NCBI GenBank assembly: GCA_020086605.1
Contig: JACBWW010000003.1
Location: forward strand, 60,678,949 to 60,742,948
DNA: 64,000 bases
Reading direction: 5' to 3'
DNA from: Lanius collurio
Taxonomy: Eukaryota > Chordata > Aves > Passeriformes > Laniidae
The translations under genes were made by a program, and so were the position numbers. Shown one piece after another: positions 23,539 to 33,293 of this stretch. Positions within the stretch are counted from its first letter, which is position 1. Each line of letters opens with the position of its first letter. The notes below the pieces were generated by a model, which was given only the letters and a program-made list of their open reading frames with translations, was not told the DNA's origin and did no database searches.

Positions 23539-23823
23539 AAGCAAGAACAAAGGAACTCAGAAAATGAAAAGGTTATCACAGCTAGGGTTTTTGGAACTGT
23601 AAAATGGTATAATGTAAAGAAAAATTACGGTTTCTTGTTGAAAAACGATACTGGAGAAAGTATTTTTGTCCATAAATCTGCTATTGTAAAAAAAAACCCC
23701 AAAAGTGATGTTCCAAGCTTAGAAGAAGGAGAAAGAGTAGAATTTAAAATTGTGCAAGGAAGGAAGGGCCCACAGGCCACATGTGTTACAGGCCCTGGGG
23801 GTGTCCCCTGTCAAAGACAGTAG
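23539..23823 (+). pseudogene. Captured Y-box type cold-shock domain (YBX-like)
   Basis: Ninety-four codons open between TGA 23536 and TAG 23821, in the same frame as gag. Residues about 11-90 form a cold-shock domain. It starts E-K-V-I, followed by F-G-T-V-K-W-Y-N-V; RNP1 is K-N-Y-G-F (28-32), RNP2 is I-F-V-H (42-45), then S-A-I, an insert with N-P-K, V-E-F (67-69), and the Y-box signature V-T-G-P-G-G-V-P (83-90). The four residues that contact single-stranded nucleic acid in YBX1 (Trp, Phe, Phe, His) are all present at 23, 32, 43 and 45. The long loop and the C-terminal signature point to YBX1/2/3 rather than LIN28, CSDE1 or bacterial CspA. Differences from host YBX are mostly conservative. 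There is no intron and no in-frame ATG before the core, which supports translation as a Gag fusion. The likely role is RNA binding, perhaps genome packaging in place of the missing nucleocapsid (inference). Confidence 0.9.
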
Positions 23824-24025
23824 ATACGTTAGACAGCATCCTCATAATCCCTGTCCTTCCCCCTATCCCACCTTCCTCTTTTCTCCCATGCCCTTTTATC
23901 CCCCATGTATGCCCAGCCAAAATTTCCCTTTCTGGTTCCCCTCACAAAACCAGGCTTTTCCATTTGCCATGAATCCCTTTGCAATGCCAATGGGGGGGAT
24001 GAAAAGGAGGGAGGGAAGAAATTAA
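23816..24025 (+). pseudogene. Frameshifted Pro/Phe/Met-rich C-terminal tail
   Basis: Just before 23816 the cold-shock frame still encodes the G-G-V-P signature. The residues expected next in Y-box proteins, a V-x-x-S-(K/R)-Y motif, are found not in that frame but in the +1 frame. The break is explained by one extra base in the short C run near 23810. The shifted frame stays open for about 68 codons to TAA 24023-24025. It encodes a low-complexity tail rich in Pro, Phe, Met, Ser and Asn, ending in a basic K-R-R-E-G-R-N. This does not resemble the arginine-rich islands of host Y-box tails, so it is either viral or strongly diverged. Confidence 0.65.
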
Positions 24026-24226
24026 CTGTCATTTTCTAAGATTCCAACAGGTACAGAAAGGAAAATCCCTTCCTCAGTTTCCATCTGAAGTGTGCTCAAG
24101 CCCTGTCTCCCTTCTGATGCTCCAAGGAAAATCTGTTTGCACATTTGGGGACTCAAGATAGTGGCTTCCTTTCCTTTGAAAATGTTTTGTTGTTTATCCA
24201 ACTGTATTTTCCAATGTTCTTTATTT
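24026..24226 (+). other. 3' untranslated region of the provirus
   Basis: About 200 bases between the tail stop codon and the polypurine tract. No envelope remnant is visible. Confidence 0.6.
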
Positions 24227-24243
24227 AAAAAGAAAGGGAGAAT
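24227..24243 (+). promoter_or_regulatory. Polypurine tract
   Basis: AAAAAGAAAGGGAGAAT directly abuts the 3' LTR, where plus-strand priming of retroviral reverse transcription occurs. Confidence 0.85.
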
Positions 24244-24532
24244 TGCGGAGGTGCCTTCCCCTGAAGTCCCGGGGGGAGGGACCCTGCAGGGTACGGGTCT
24301 GTCCCTGTCCCTGTCCCCATGTCACGTGTGCCCCATACCTGTTCCTGATGGGTTGGGTTTGTGTGCCCAGGGCCTGGGAAGAGAGCAGGGTCCCATGACT
24401 GGGGTCTGCCTGGGAACTCCAGCCTTGCTGGAGGAATAAAATCATCTCAGAACATCTACAAAATATCACCTCATCTTTCCTTCCAAGTTCATCGCTGTCT
24501 TATATATGTTGTAAGGATTCCTCACTACAACA
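24244..24532 (+). mobile_element. 3' LTR (289 bp)
   Basis: Starts TGCGGAGGTGC (the 5' copy has TGTGG) and ends CACTACAACA. It keeps the E-box CACGTG at 24323-24328 and AATAAA at 24435-24440. The inverted CCAAT box of the 5' LTR reads GATGGG here and is lost. A short CAG-type indel lies before the poly(A) signal. Confidence 0.93.
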
Positions 24533-24538
24533 GGTGAC
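24533..24538. repeat. 3' target-site duplication GGTGAC
   Basis: Directly follows the CA of the 3' LTR and matches 21954-21959. Confidence 0.95.
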
Positions 24539-26610
24539 CAGGAGTAAACTTTGAGGAGGTGCTTATTGTGTATGAATCTACAAGAAAATACATTAACACA
24601 TTGCTCAGCTTCTGGCTATGTAGCAATTCAGATTATTTCAATGACCGTTGTCAGTAAAAATTCATATTTGTCCATGCAGCTCCTTAATGTGGGTTCAAAT
24701 GCATGGCTGACCCATACATTTTTAAGCAGCTAGTTTTAATCCTGAGACTGACTTACTTTTTGCATAAAACATTTTTTTTTCTGAATATATATCATGTGCT
24801 CTGCAGGGTAAGTACATGTCAGTGGTTAAATTTACTGAACACTCCAGAGCAGCAGCAAAAATGACCTTTCTGACTGGGCCTTAGGTGAGCAAAGAAATGT
24901 TGCTCTGATGTTTCTGTCTGGTGTTTCAACCTTGCAGGACTCTTTTTTTGCAGCACAGATGTCTGAGCAGCCTCCCAAAGACAGAGGTGAGCAATTCCTC
25001 AGGGGAAGCAAGTCAGGCATCTAAGAGATGAAGAGCTGTTGAATTTGCAGTACTTCTGTCTGCTTTTCTAACCCAGACCCAGACTTAACAGATGGGTCCT
25101 AAGGTCTGTTTCATGACCCCCATGCTGTCATTGAGATCAGAAATCCCCGCTGCAATTACTGGTCAGTTCCCTTGTTCTCATCTGTATGAATGTTGACTCC
25201 CTGGGGAGAACATGGAAGTCAAGGAACTGAGTAAGGCTGACACTGTGTTAGTGAGCTCACAGGATGGATCCAAAACAGGATTCTTTATTTTAGGGTGGAT
25301 TACTGAATTTTTTCCTTTTTTTTCTTTTTAATTGTCTTTTCTGTTCTTTCCCAGTTTAAAGCAATTATCCCAATAGCAATCTGCTTAAAGAAAGGCCAAT
25401 TACAACAAATAAAAAAGAAAAAAGGAAAGGGATGAGGTAGGTCACTTTGCTATAAACCCTTTAGTAAACTGTGAAAAATGCAGAGCCCCAGAAGGCTTCC
25501 ACCAGCAGCTTTTGATCTAAGGATGAGTGGCTCTATCTCCTCTTCTGCAATTGCAGTCTTTGCTTCAGTTACATTATTCCTCCTCAGCTTGACTATGTTT
25601 TTCTATATTTCCCCTGTCTATTTTCTGAAGAGGCAATTGTTGTGAATGGTGGAGAAGGTTGAGTGCCTGACTGAAATAAAGGAAAATTAGTTTTTAAGGA
25701 GAGTAAATTGGATAGAATAGGACCCGTAAGGATAACAAGTTGGCGATAATTCAGTGTAGTCTTCCTGTTCTGCTCCTGTTTATTAAATATTCTTATTGAC
25801 TTCTGCTTCTCAGTACTCTGTGTTCTAGTGTACTAAATTACTGTAACTGAATATTCTGTCTACATATGCTGACTGGTCATTTGAGAGATGAGTGCACTTA
25901 AGACAGAAATGTTTTCCTTTAGTTCTTGGATCCTTGAAATGCCTATTATAAAATGTACATCTGTGAGAAGGCACTTCTCCTTGCCAAATGAGATTTAATG
26001 CTGAAAAAGCTACAGAGGTAAATAAAATAATAAACATTGAGGAGGAGCCTGCTTTTTGACTCACATTTCTCATTTCTAGCCACTAGAATTTTGGGTTAGG
26101 AATTAGTGCCTCCATATTCCCTCCAATAAAAGAAGTCCTAATACACAAATATTCCACAAAGCTTATTTTCCCCTTTTTGTGACCTACTGATTGAGCTTCC
26201 TAAATTTTTTACATTTTGGTTTCTGTTGCTTGGGGAGTAAGATGCTCTGAGTGTCAACTTCTTTGGAATGATATTGGGCCAAGGAATGCTGTCAAGCACA
26301 ACCAGGAATTCAACCCTCATATTTAACTCTTACTGTTTCTCCTGAAATAGTTTTGTCAAACACATCTAAAATTCTTTTGGATGATGCCTGCTTGTGGCAA
26401 GGAGAACAGCATAAGCCCGTGACTTCTCTCAACACAGATGAGACCATCCTGTTCTTGTGTGAGAAGCCTTGTTCCACATTTTTTTGGCCAGACAAGTCTT
26501 GGTTAATTTTCTTTCTGCTGCAGAGTAGATTAAATGTTCCAACTTTCTTTACTTTTCAGAAGAAGGGGATAGGGAGAAATTCCAGTTCTCTCACTTCCCT
26601 GACTGATTTA
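24539..26610. other. Unique AT-rich DNA, no gene recognised
   Basis: Only short chance frames. A purine-rich patch lies around 25387-25436. No repeat family is recognised. Confidence 0.5.
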
Positions 26611-26681
26611 GTTCAAGGCCAGCTTGGATGGGGCTCTGAGCAGCCAGGTTTAGTGGATGATATCCCTGGTCCTGGCAGGAG
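26611..26681 (+). mobile_element. CR1 LINE fragment, sense
   Basis: TTCAAGGCCAGCTTGGATG, GGGCTCTGAGCAGCCAGG and GATATCCCTGGTCCTGGCAG match the CR1 3' UTR a little upstream of the tail. The tail is missing. The 176-codon frame around it is chance. Confidence 0.75.
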
Positions 26682-27602
26682 AAATTTCATTGCCTGGAAG
26701 CCAGGGCATTTGCCAGGACAGTACAGCTTTGAGATCCCTCCTTCAATGAAAGATTTGAAGCCAATTCTTCCAAGGGCCAGGCAGATATGTGACTATTTGG
26801 AGGTTTTATGGCAGTGTGGAATTTTCTTAGCAGTAATTTTCTTTTTTAGATCACTTTTATCTGATATATTGGTTATTCTCTGAGAAGACTTTTCACAATA
26901 AGCTCCCAGAGGAGAAAAAATAGGGAACAAATGCCTAATTTCCTAATCTCAGTTAAGATTGTTTGTTAATCAGATGTTGAACTGCTCAACAAACTACACA
27001 GCAAAAAAAGAAGTGCTCCTCCATTTGCTCAGAGATAGAACTTGCTGGCTCGTGATAAATTTGGCACTGAAAATAGTCACATTTATGAATTTCAAGTGCC
27101 TCCAAATACAGATGGAAGAAGTACATTACTTTAGGAACATATTTAAAATTATGATGTATAAATATAAATTCTATCCCTCAATGCCCTCATGTTATAGGGC
27201 TGCCTTTATTCCCTGTATTAGCGATTGAGATTTGTCCTTGCTTCTCCTGGAAGACCGTTCTTTGTCTTCCATTGCTGAACTAAATATGTGTTCCATCTTG
27301 CTTAGCTGTCTCTGCAGCAGAGGCTAAGCCTGCATCCAAAAGGGAATTCAGCATCCTCAAACTCAGCATTGAGCACTGAGTGATTTGGAGGCAGCTGTTC
27401 AGTAAACATTCATCTTGCTGTCATTGATCTCTCTCTTCCATTCGGAGGATCAGTCTTTTAAAACAAATGCAAGACTCCCACTGAATTAAACCTGAGGGCC
27501 CCACACTTTCCACAAGAGCCAGGAGAATTTCCCTGCTTTGGAAATCCATAAAGCAAATGCAGTCTTTTACTGAGGAGGAAGATAATTTTTCCAGTCGGAA
27601 GT
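26682..27602. other. Unique DNA, no gene recognised
   Basis: No coding or repeat signal. Frames do not exceed 90 codons apart from the one shared with the CR1 fragment. Confidence 0.5.
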
Positions 27603-27848
27603 AGAATCACACAATCATAATGTCTGGGGTTGGAATGGACCTTAAAAGATCAGCCAGTTCCCACCCCCCTGCTATGGGCAGGAGATCTTCCACTAGACCA
27701 GGTTACTCAGAGCCCTACCCAACCTGGCCTTGAACAATTCCAGTGATGGGTCATCCACAGCTTCTCTGGGACACTTGTGCCAGGACCTCACCACCCTCAC
27801 AGTGAAGAATGTCTTAAAATCTAATTGAAATCTACCCTTTTTCAGCTT
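27603..27848 (-). mobile_element. CR1 LINE 3' end, antisense
   Basis: AGAATCACACAATCATAATG, GGTTGGAATGGACCTTAAAA, CCACTAGACCAGGTTACTCA and CCCTCACAGTGAAGAATGTC are the antisense CR1 tail. The 5' boundary of the copy runs into a short duplication. Confidence 0.9.
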
Positions 27849-27883
27849 AAGCTTAAATTGAAATCAATCCTTTTTCAGCTTAA
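27823..27883. repeat. Tandem duplication, 28-bp copies at 33-bp spacing
   Basis: Copies at 27823-27850 and 27856-27883 share AATTGAAATC...CCTTTTTCAGCTTAA and differ at two or three bases. The duplication lies at the 5' end of the CR1 fragment. Confidence 0.85.
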
Positions 27884-30530
27884 ACTACTTGCCATTAAAG
27901 ACAAGTAGTTAGTTATCTGTTTTAAATTACTTTACACAAAATTGCATGAAGTATAAGATATCTAATTAATTGCTCTGAGATATTGTACCTAGCCAAATAC
28001 CTGAGCTCTTGTACCTCAGCTTAGAGAAATGCTTGGGAGTAGAACAGGTAAGTCTGTTCTCTCTCTGTGGATACAAGATTTAAGTTTTATACTACTGGGC
28101 TTCTTTAAGACAAGGAAGGCTTTGTAAGTGCTTTGCTCAGCCTTCCCAGTTTAAGGTATCGCTCAGCTCCACATTGTAGTCTTTGGAAAGAAGAGTAGGT
28201 GCTAGCTCCCATGTTTGCATCAGAAAAATCATTTTGAATTATGAACCCAACCTGTCAGGTTCAATTCTTTCTCAGGGTAGAATTCACACCATACAATTAA
28301 GGTGCTTATTTCATCACCCTCTTAAGGGAGAAAAAATGAAATAATGAGAATAGAAGTAACCTGGGTAACAATGATCATTTAACTCTTTCCTGAGTTTTTT
28401 TTCAAGATGTAAGTCACCACTTGCTTCTTGGGACTAGGCCTGGAAGAGCTCTTGTGAGTCATCCTCTCAAGTCTTCTATTGCAGAAAACCTCACCATCTA
28501 ATCTCTAATTTAATAAACTCAGAGTAAGTTCAAATATATATATGTACCTTGCAAAATTTTGATTTCCCTTTCAAGACTTAAATATCTTGAAGAAAAACTA
28601 AAGAATATGGATTCTGATCGTATGTAGTTGACCTTCCCCCAAACTGAATTATATGGCCTCCATATGCCCCCTTTCCTGAATTATTTTATATATGGGATTC
28701 CATTGAGATTTTCAATCTCACGATCCTGTTGGAAAGAAGTGAAAATTTGATAAGATCATTGCTTTTGCTAATATCATTAACTGCTCTTATTTTACCATGT
28801 TCATTTCTCTGAGATGCTTCAGCTTCTTCTGTTTATTCCCAAAAATGGTTCAAAGCAGAAGCTCTACAGAGATGCCAGCATTTGGAACAGAAAGAAGACT
28901 AGTAAAAATCTGTTCAGAAAGAGGATGGGGAATAAAAAATCACTTTTTATTTCCTTTATTACCACTATCTCTATTTCTATGTCTTATGTTAATTGCAAAA
29001 ATGGAAATAGCCAGAACACAGAGAATAAGTGGAAATATTTCTATTGTCTTTAATATATTCTGGACTTTGACACAGTTTGGATCTCCACAGAGGGTGGGAA
29101 GCATATTTGCTGACAGGAGCACATGCCTTCACCAAGTCTGTTAAATGCCACACTGTGCAGGCCAGTTGACCTTGGTGGCTTCTTGTCCCCTGTGGAGGCA
29201 GAAGCCATTCCAAGCAAGGCATAAGCAAGGTTATTATACATTGCCTTTAGCATGCAGGCCCTGAGGCCCCCATGGCCAACGTGTAGAGTGTATGGAAGAA
29301 CATTCTGCTTATTCTCCAGTGTTAGCAGAATGTCAGACCAGGGCGTCTGGGCTTCTATTCCTTTTCCTGTGCCTGTTCTCCACCTGTCTACCACAGAGAA
29401 CAGCAGTTTGTTCTTATTGCCATGATCTCAGTCTCGTTTTTGAAACTTTTTCCATGCTGGCAGCAGAAAGAAGGGTGAAGGGCTAAGATCAGTTTTTTTG
29501 TGTGAGTCAGTCAGCACTTCTATTTATGCTGGAAAGAAACAGAATTATTATGGGACATCTCAGCAGGTCTCATTAGCTCAGAGTTGGCCACTGTGAGAAA
29601 GCACATATGCCTGTCATGTTTTGCAGATTATCACAGGAAACCCTCCTCCAAGTCTTCTCTACCTCTGCTTTGCTCCCAGGGAAAGGACTGGGATGAAACC
29701 GTTGCTTTTCCTATTGTTGTTGTGTATTACTCATGAGGTGAGGGTGGTTTGCAGGGAGCTTTAAAAAACCCTCTCTGTCCATGGGTCTGCTTAATTAACA
29801 GACTGAACAAAGTCATAGATGAAGGAGGGACAGCCAAGAAAGGACTGCTGCATTGCAAAGCCCTGACAAAAGTCAGCAGGGCTACAGCCAGCTGCACAGC
29901 AAAAGTCCTACAAAGACTGAGAACATCTGAACATGGATTTCTAGGAAATAAAGCTTTATCTCTTAACCCTCACTCTGTTTCCTTGACTTCAGGTTGTGAA
30001 GCTATTTCCTAATCAAGATGCAGTAACTTAGGTAGCAGTCATGTAAAGATGTGGGTGGAAAAGATCCTGTCTTGAATTTCTGCTTCTGTAACATTTCTTC
30101 TATGAAAGCAAGTAGCATCAAGTATTATATTTCAATGCCATTATTAGTTTAGTTATATTGATGTAATCACTGATGTGATTACAGTTAGTGTGAACCAAAG
30201 AAAGCTCCTTAGTGAGACTGTAACTTGTTAAAGCAGTAACCTGTTCCTGATAGCTGGAGAAGGAAATACAAGAAAAGCAAGGGTGACATTTCTCCTGATA
30301 TAACGTCCTAAATACCATGAACCAGCACTTCAGATGCTTCCTTGTCTGAATGCTGCATCTGTATAGTTATGTTTAAAGGTGTTGATGGACTTTTTTCCAA
30401 GGATCTGTCAAATCACATTTTGCATTTCTGGAATTGTGTTTCTATGAGTTCCTCTATTCCCTTGTGCTCTATATGAAAGTATAAATCCTTTTCATGTTTG
30501 CTAAATTCCTGCCTCATTGTTTCACTCGTC
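27884..30530. other. Unique AT-rich DNA, no gene recognised
   Basis: The longest frames, 115 codons (28797-29144) and 114 codons (29050-29394), overlap on opposite strands and show no domain. No repeat is recognised. Confidence 0.5.
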
Positions 30531-30940
30531 ACAGAATCACAGAACCATCATGGTTGGAAAAGACCTCCAAAATCATCAAGTCCAACCTTTGACTGATCAC
30601 CACCTTGTCCACTAAACCACAGCACCAAATGCCACATGGAGCTGTTTCTTGAACACATCCAAGGATGGTGACTCCATCACTTCCCTGGGCAGCCCATTCC
30701 AATGCTTAACCACCATTTCAGTGAGAAATTTCCAAAATGAACATCCTCTTTCACAGCTTGAGGCTATGAACTCTCATCCTGTCACTTGTTATCTGGGAGA
30801 AGAGCCTGACCCCCACTTTGATACACCCTCCACTCAGGTAGTTGTAGAGTATGAGAAAGTATCCCCTGGGCCTCCTTTTCTCCAGGATGCACAACCCCAG
30901 CTCCCTCAGCCACTCTTCATATGACTTATGCTCCTATTCC
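30531..30940 (-). mobile_element. CR1 LINE 3' region, antisense
   Basis: ACAGAATCACAGAACCATCA, TGGTTGGAAAAGACCTCC, GGATGGTGACTCCATCACTT, GTCACTTGTTATCTGGGAGA and CCTCCTTTTCTCCAGGATGC follow the antisense CR1 order for about 400 bases. Confidence 0.93.
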
Positions 30941-31295
30941 CTCTTAGGTTGTGAGAAAAAATGCATGACCATTGCCTGTTTCCTTTCTCCAAAATTTTCA
31001 AAATTATATATTTCACCACGGTACCTCCCTCATCTTCTTTTTTTCCATACAAACAAATTTTTTGTTTAGTATCTCTCCATATAGGAAATGATCCATCTCT
31101 TTAGTAATTTTTTTTTCTTTTTGTATATCTTCTAGTCCTAATAATTTTTTTTTTCATATAGGAGTGAGAATAGATGCAGTATATGAGATGAATGATTACT
31201 AAGATTTTACAGATTAGAATGACAATATTTTCTGGTTTGTTCTCTGTTCATTTTCCTGTAAAGCCTCCTGATGAGGATTGGTTTCTTCTCCAAAA
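30941..31295. other. T-rich unique DNA
   Basis: Short T runs around 31110-31155. No feature is recognised. Confidence 0.5.
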
Positions 31296-31565
31296 TAAAA
31301 AGAGCAATAGGAAATGACCTCAAGTTGTGCCAGGGCAATTTAGATTGTATATAAAATTTTTTATATAATAAAAATTTCTTCACTGAAAGGTTTGTCAAAG
31401 TTGGAACAGTCTTTTCAGGGAAGTGGTGGAATCACCACCCTTGTAAATATTTAAAAGACATGTAGAAGTGGTACTTAGAGATATATTTTAGTGGTGACTT
31501 GTTAGTGCTGGCTTGACAGTTAGACATGATTATCTCAGAAGATTTTTCCAGATAATTGATTCCAT
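31296..31565 (+). mobile_element. CR1 LINE 3' region, sense, diverged
   Basis: GACCTCAAGTTGTGCCAGGG, TTTCTTCACTGAAAGG, GGGAAGTGGTGGAATCACCA, AGACATGTAGAAGTGGTACT and AGTGCTGGCTTGACAGTTAG are in CR1 sense order. An AT-rich insertion sits near 31350-31372. The copy is older than most in this window. Confidence 0.8.
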
Positions 31566-32692
31566 AAGTGTGTTACCCCTGCAACTCTGTCTGCTCTTGA
31601 GGACTGAGGAGGCATTTTCAAGATGTGAGTCTGTGTTACGAGGAATCTCTGATTAACCTGATTCTATGAAAACACAGTATTTTTTTAATCTACATGCAGA
31701 AACAAAAGGATCTCTCACAAAGTTTTTGTATAAAGGCATAGGTGGGATAAAAAGCAGTGACAGAATAAGAATCAAAAGGTGGGTTATGAGGTCTTATCTG
31801 ATTGACTCATTCTTGGAATTGGGAAGAGATTTCTGTTTGAGTGGATTGGAGGTCATCACTGAGTACAGTTCCATGGTGATTCTGGCATTCTTTGGTTCTG
31901 GATATCTCTAGGAAAGCCCCAATCTGAGACATATGTACTATGGGTAAGACAGAATCTCCTACTAAGCAAGACACAACACTGTCATCTCCATTGTATATAG
32001 GAGACAAAAATAGTTTAAAAAAATGGCATTTAAAACTTGATAAAAACCCTTAAAACCCAACAAAAAACAGGACTTTTTTTCCCCAAATTGTTTTGTTCCA
32101 AAAAGTTGTTTGCCTGCAGGTTATGGCTAATCTTGGAGTGAAGCTCATGGCACCTGTTCAGGATGCCAGGACAGAGGGTGTTGTTCAGATAGGGATGAAG
32201 CTGTCCTTTATCAATAACTCACTCAGTATAAACAAGCTTATTCCATCTGTGCTGCATCCTGTCATTGCCTGAACAATGCTGAAAGGAAAATCCTACGGCC
32301 CACTTACTTCCTGCTCTTGACATATGAAGTGCCAAGAGATTGAAGGCAGCACATGGTTGAAAAGAAAGAAATGAGGTAATGGCTGAGCACTGCACAGCTC
32401 TCCCATCTTGCTGACTCCTCCAGAGATGACAGAACAGTTTCACCTGATGATAACTCACCAGAAATCCATGATGCTGTGAATTTTAGGTATTGTCTTTTGC
32501 TTTGGTTAGATTGCAAAGGGAAAAAAAATGCCAGGTGGAGGCTTTTTGTTTTTCAGTTCCAGAGCTCCACAATAATGAACAAAACCAACATACCATTTTA
32601 CATGTGCTGGATCTGAGATGCCAAGGTAAAGGCAGACTTGTGCTTCTTATGCTTCTTATGAAACACCTTCTTACATGTTTCTTATGAAAGAA
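31566..32692. other. Unique DNA, no gene recognised
   Basis: No domain-bearing frame or repeat. A short CTTCTTATG reiteration lies near 32642-32660. Confidence 0.5.
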
Positions 32693-33293
32693 AACCAAAT
32701 CCTGGGCTGCATCACAAGGAGTGTGGGCAGCACTTTGAGGAAGTGGATTCTCTCTCTCCATTCTACCCTTGTGAGACCACACCTGGAGTGTTATGTACCC
32801 TTCTGACGTCCCCAACATAAGAAGGACGTGGAAAGTGTTGGAGCAATTCCAGAGGAGAGCCATGAAGTCTGTATTGATAAGAGGACTGGAACATCTCTCT
32901 TCTAAAGACAGGTTGAGAAAGTTGGGATTGTTCAGCCTGAAGAAGAGGAGGTTCCGGTGAGAACTCAGAGCGACCTTACAGGATGTTAAGGGGCTACAGG
33001 GAAGCCAGAGAGGGACTCTTCATCAGGAACTGTAGTGATAGGACAGAGAGTAATGCGCACACATTGAAAGAGGGGAAAATTAGGCTGGATATTAAGAAGG
33101 TCTTTACTGTGAGGGTGCTGACACACTGGATCAGGTTGCACCATCCCTGGAAGTGTCCAAGGCCATGTTGGATAAAGCTTGAGCAACCTGGTCCCGTGGG
33201 AGGTGTCCCTGCCCACAGCAGGGAGTTTGGGACTGGATCATCTTTAAGGTCCATTCCAACCTCTTAACATTCTATGATTCTGTGATTCTGTGA
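32693..33293 (+). mobile_element. CR1 LINE 3' region, sense
   Basis: About 600 bases run from CCTGGGCTGCATCACAAGGA through GTGAGACCACACCTGGAGTG, GTTCAGCCTGAAGAAGAGG, TTTACTGTGAGGGTGCTGAC and GAGCAACCTGGTCCCGTGG to TCTATGATTCTGTGATTC. This covers the last codons of ORF2 and the 3' UTR with tail. It is 5'-truncated. Confidence 0.96.

Larger units (their letters stand above)
21954..24538 (+). mobile_element. Non-autonomous retrovirus-like provirus carrying a Y-box cold-shock domain
   Basis: A complete insertion in sense orientation. It consists of target-site duplication GGTGAC (21954-21959 and 24533-24538), 5' LTR, primer-binding site, about 2 kb internal region, polypurine tract and 3' LTR. 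LTRs begin TG and end CA. The 6-bp duplication is the size made by alpha- and betaretroviral integrases. The internal region lacks protease, reverse transcriptase, integrase and envelope. It encodes, now broken, a Gag matrix-like domain and, in the same frame further on, a Y-box type cold-shock domain. Known retroviruses that carry captured host genes (the classic gag-onc transducers) have the same truncated-gag plus cellular-domain layout. I infer that this element depended on an autonomous relative. A scrap of the same LTR at 45081-45138 suggests the family has other copies. Confidence 0.9.

Noticed and set aside
22903..23550. 215-codon antisense frame across the provirus linker
   Set aside because: It lies opposite GC-rich sequence in which stop codons are rare. 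It has low-complexity Leu/Ala/Arg/Pro content and no domain. A retroviral antisense gene cannot be argued from openness alone.
26353..26883. 176-codon plus-strand frame
   Set aside because: Contains a CR1 fragment in the middle; the remainder shows no protein family features.
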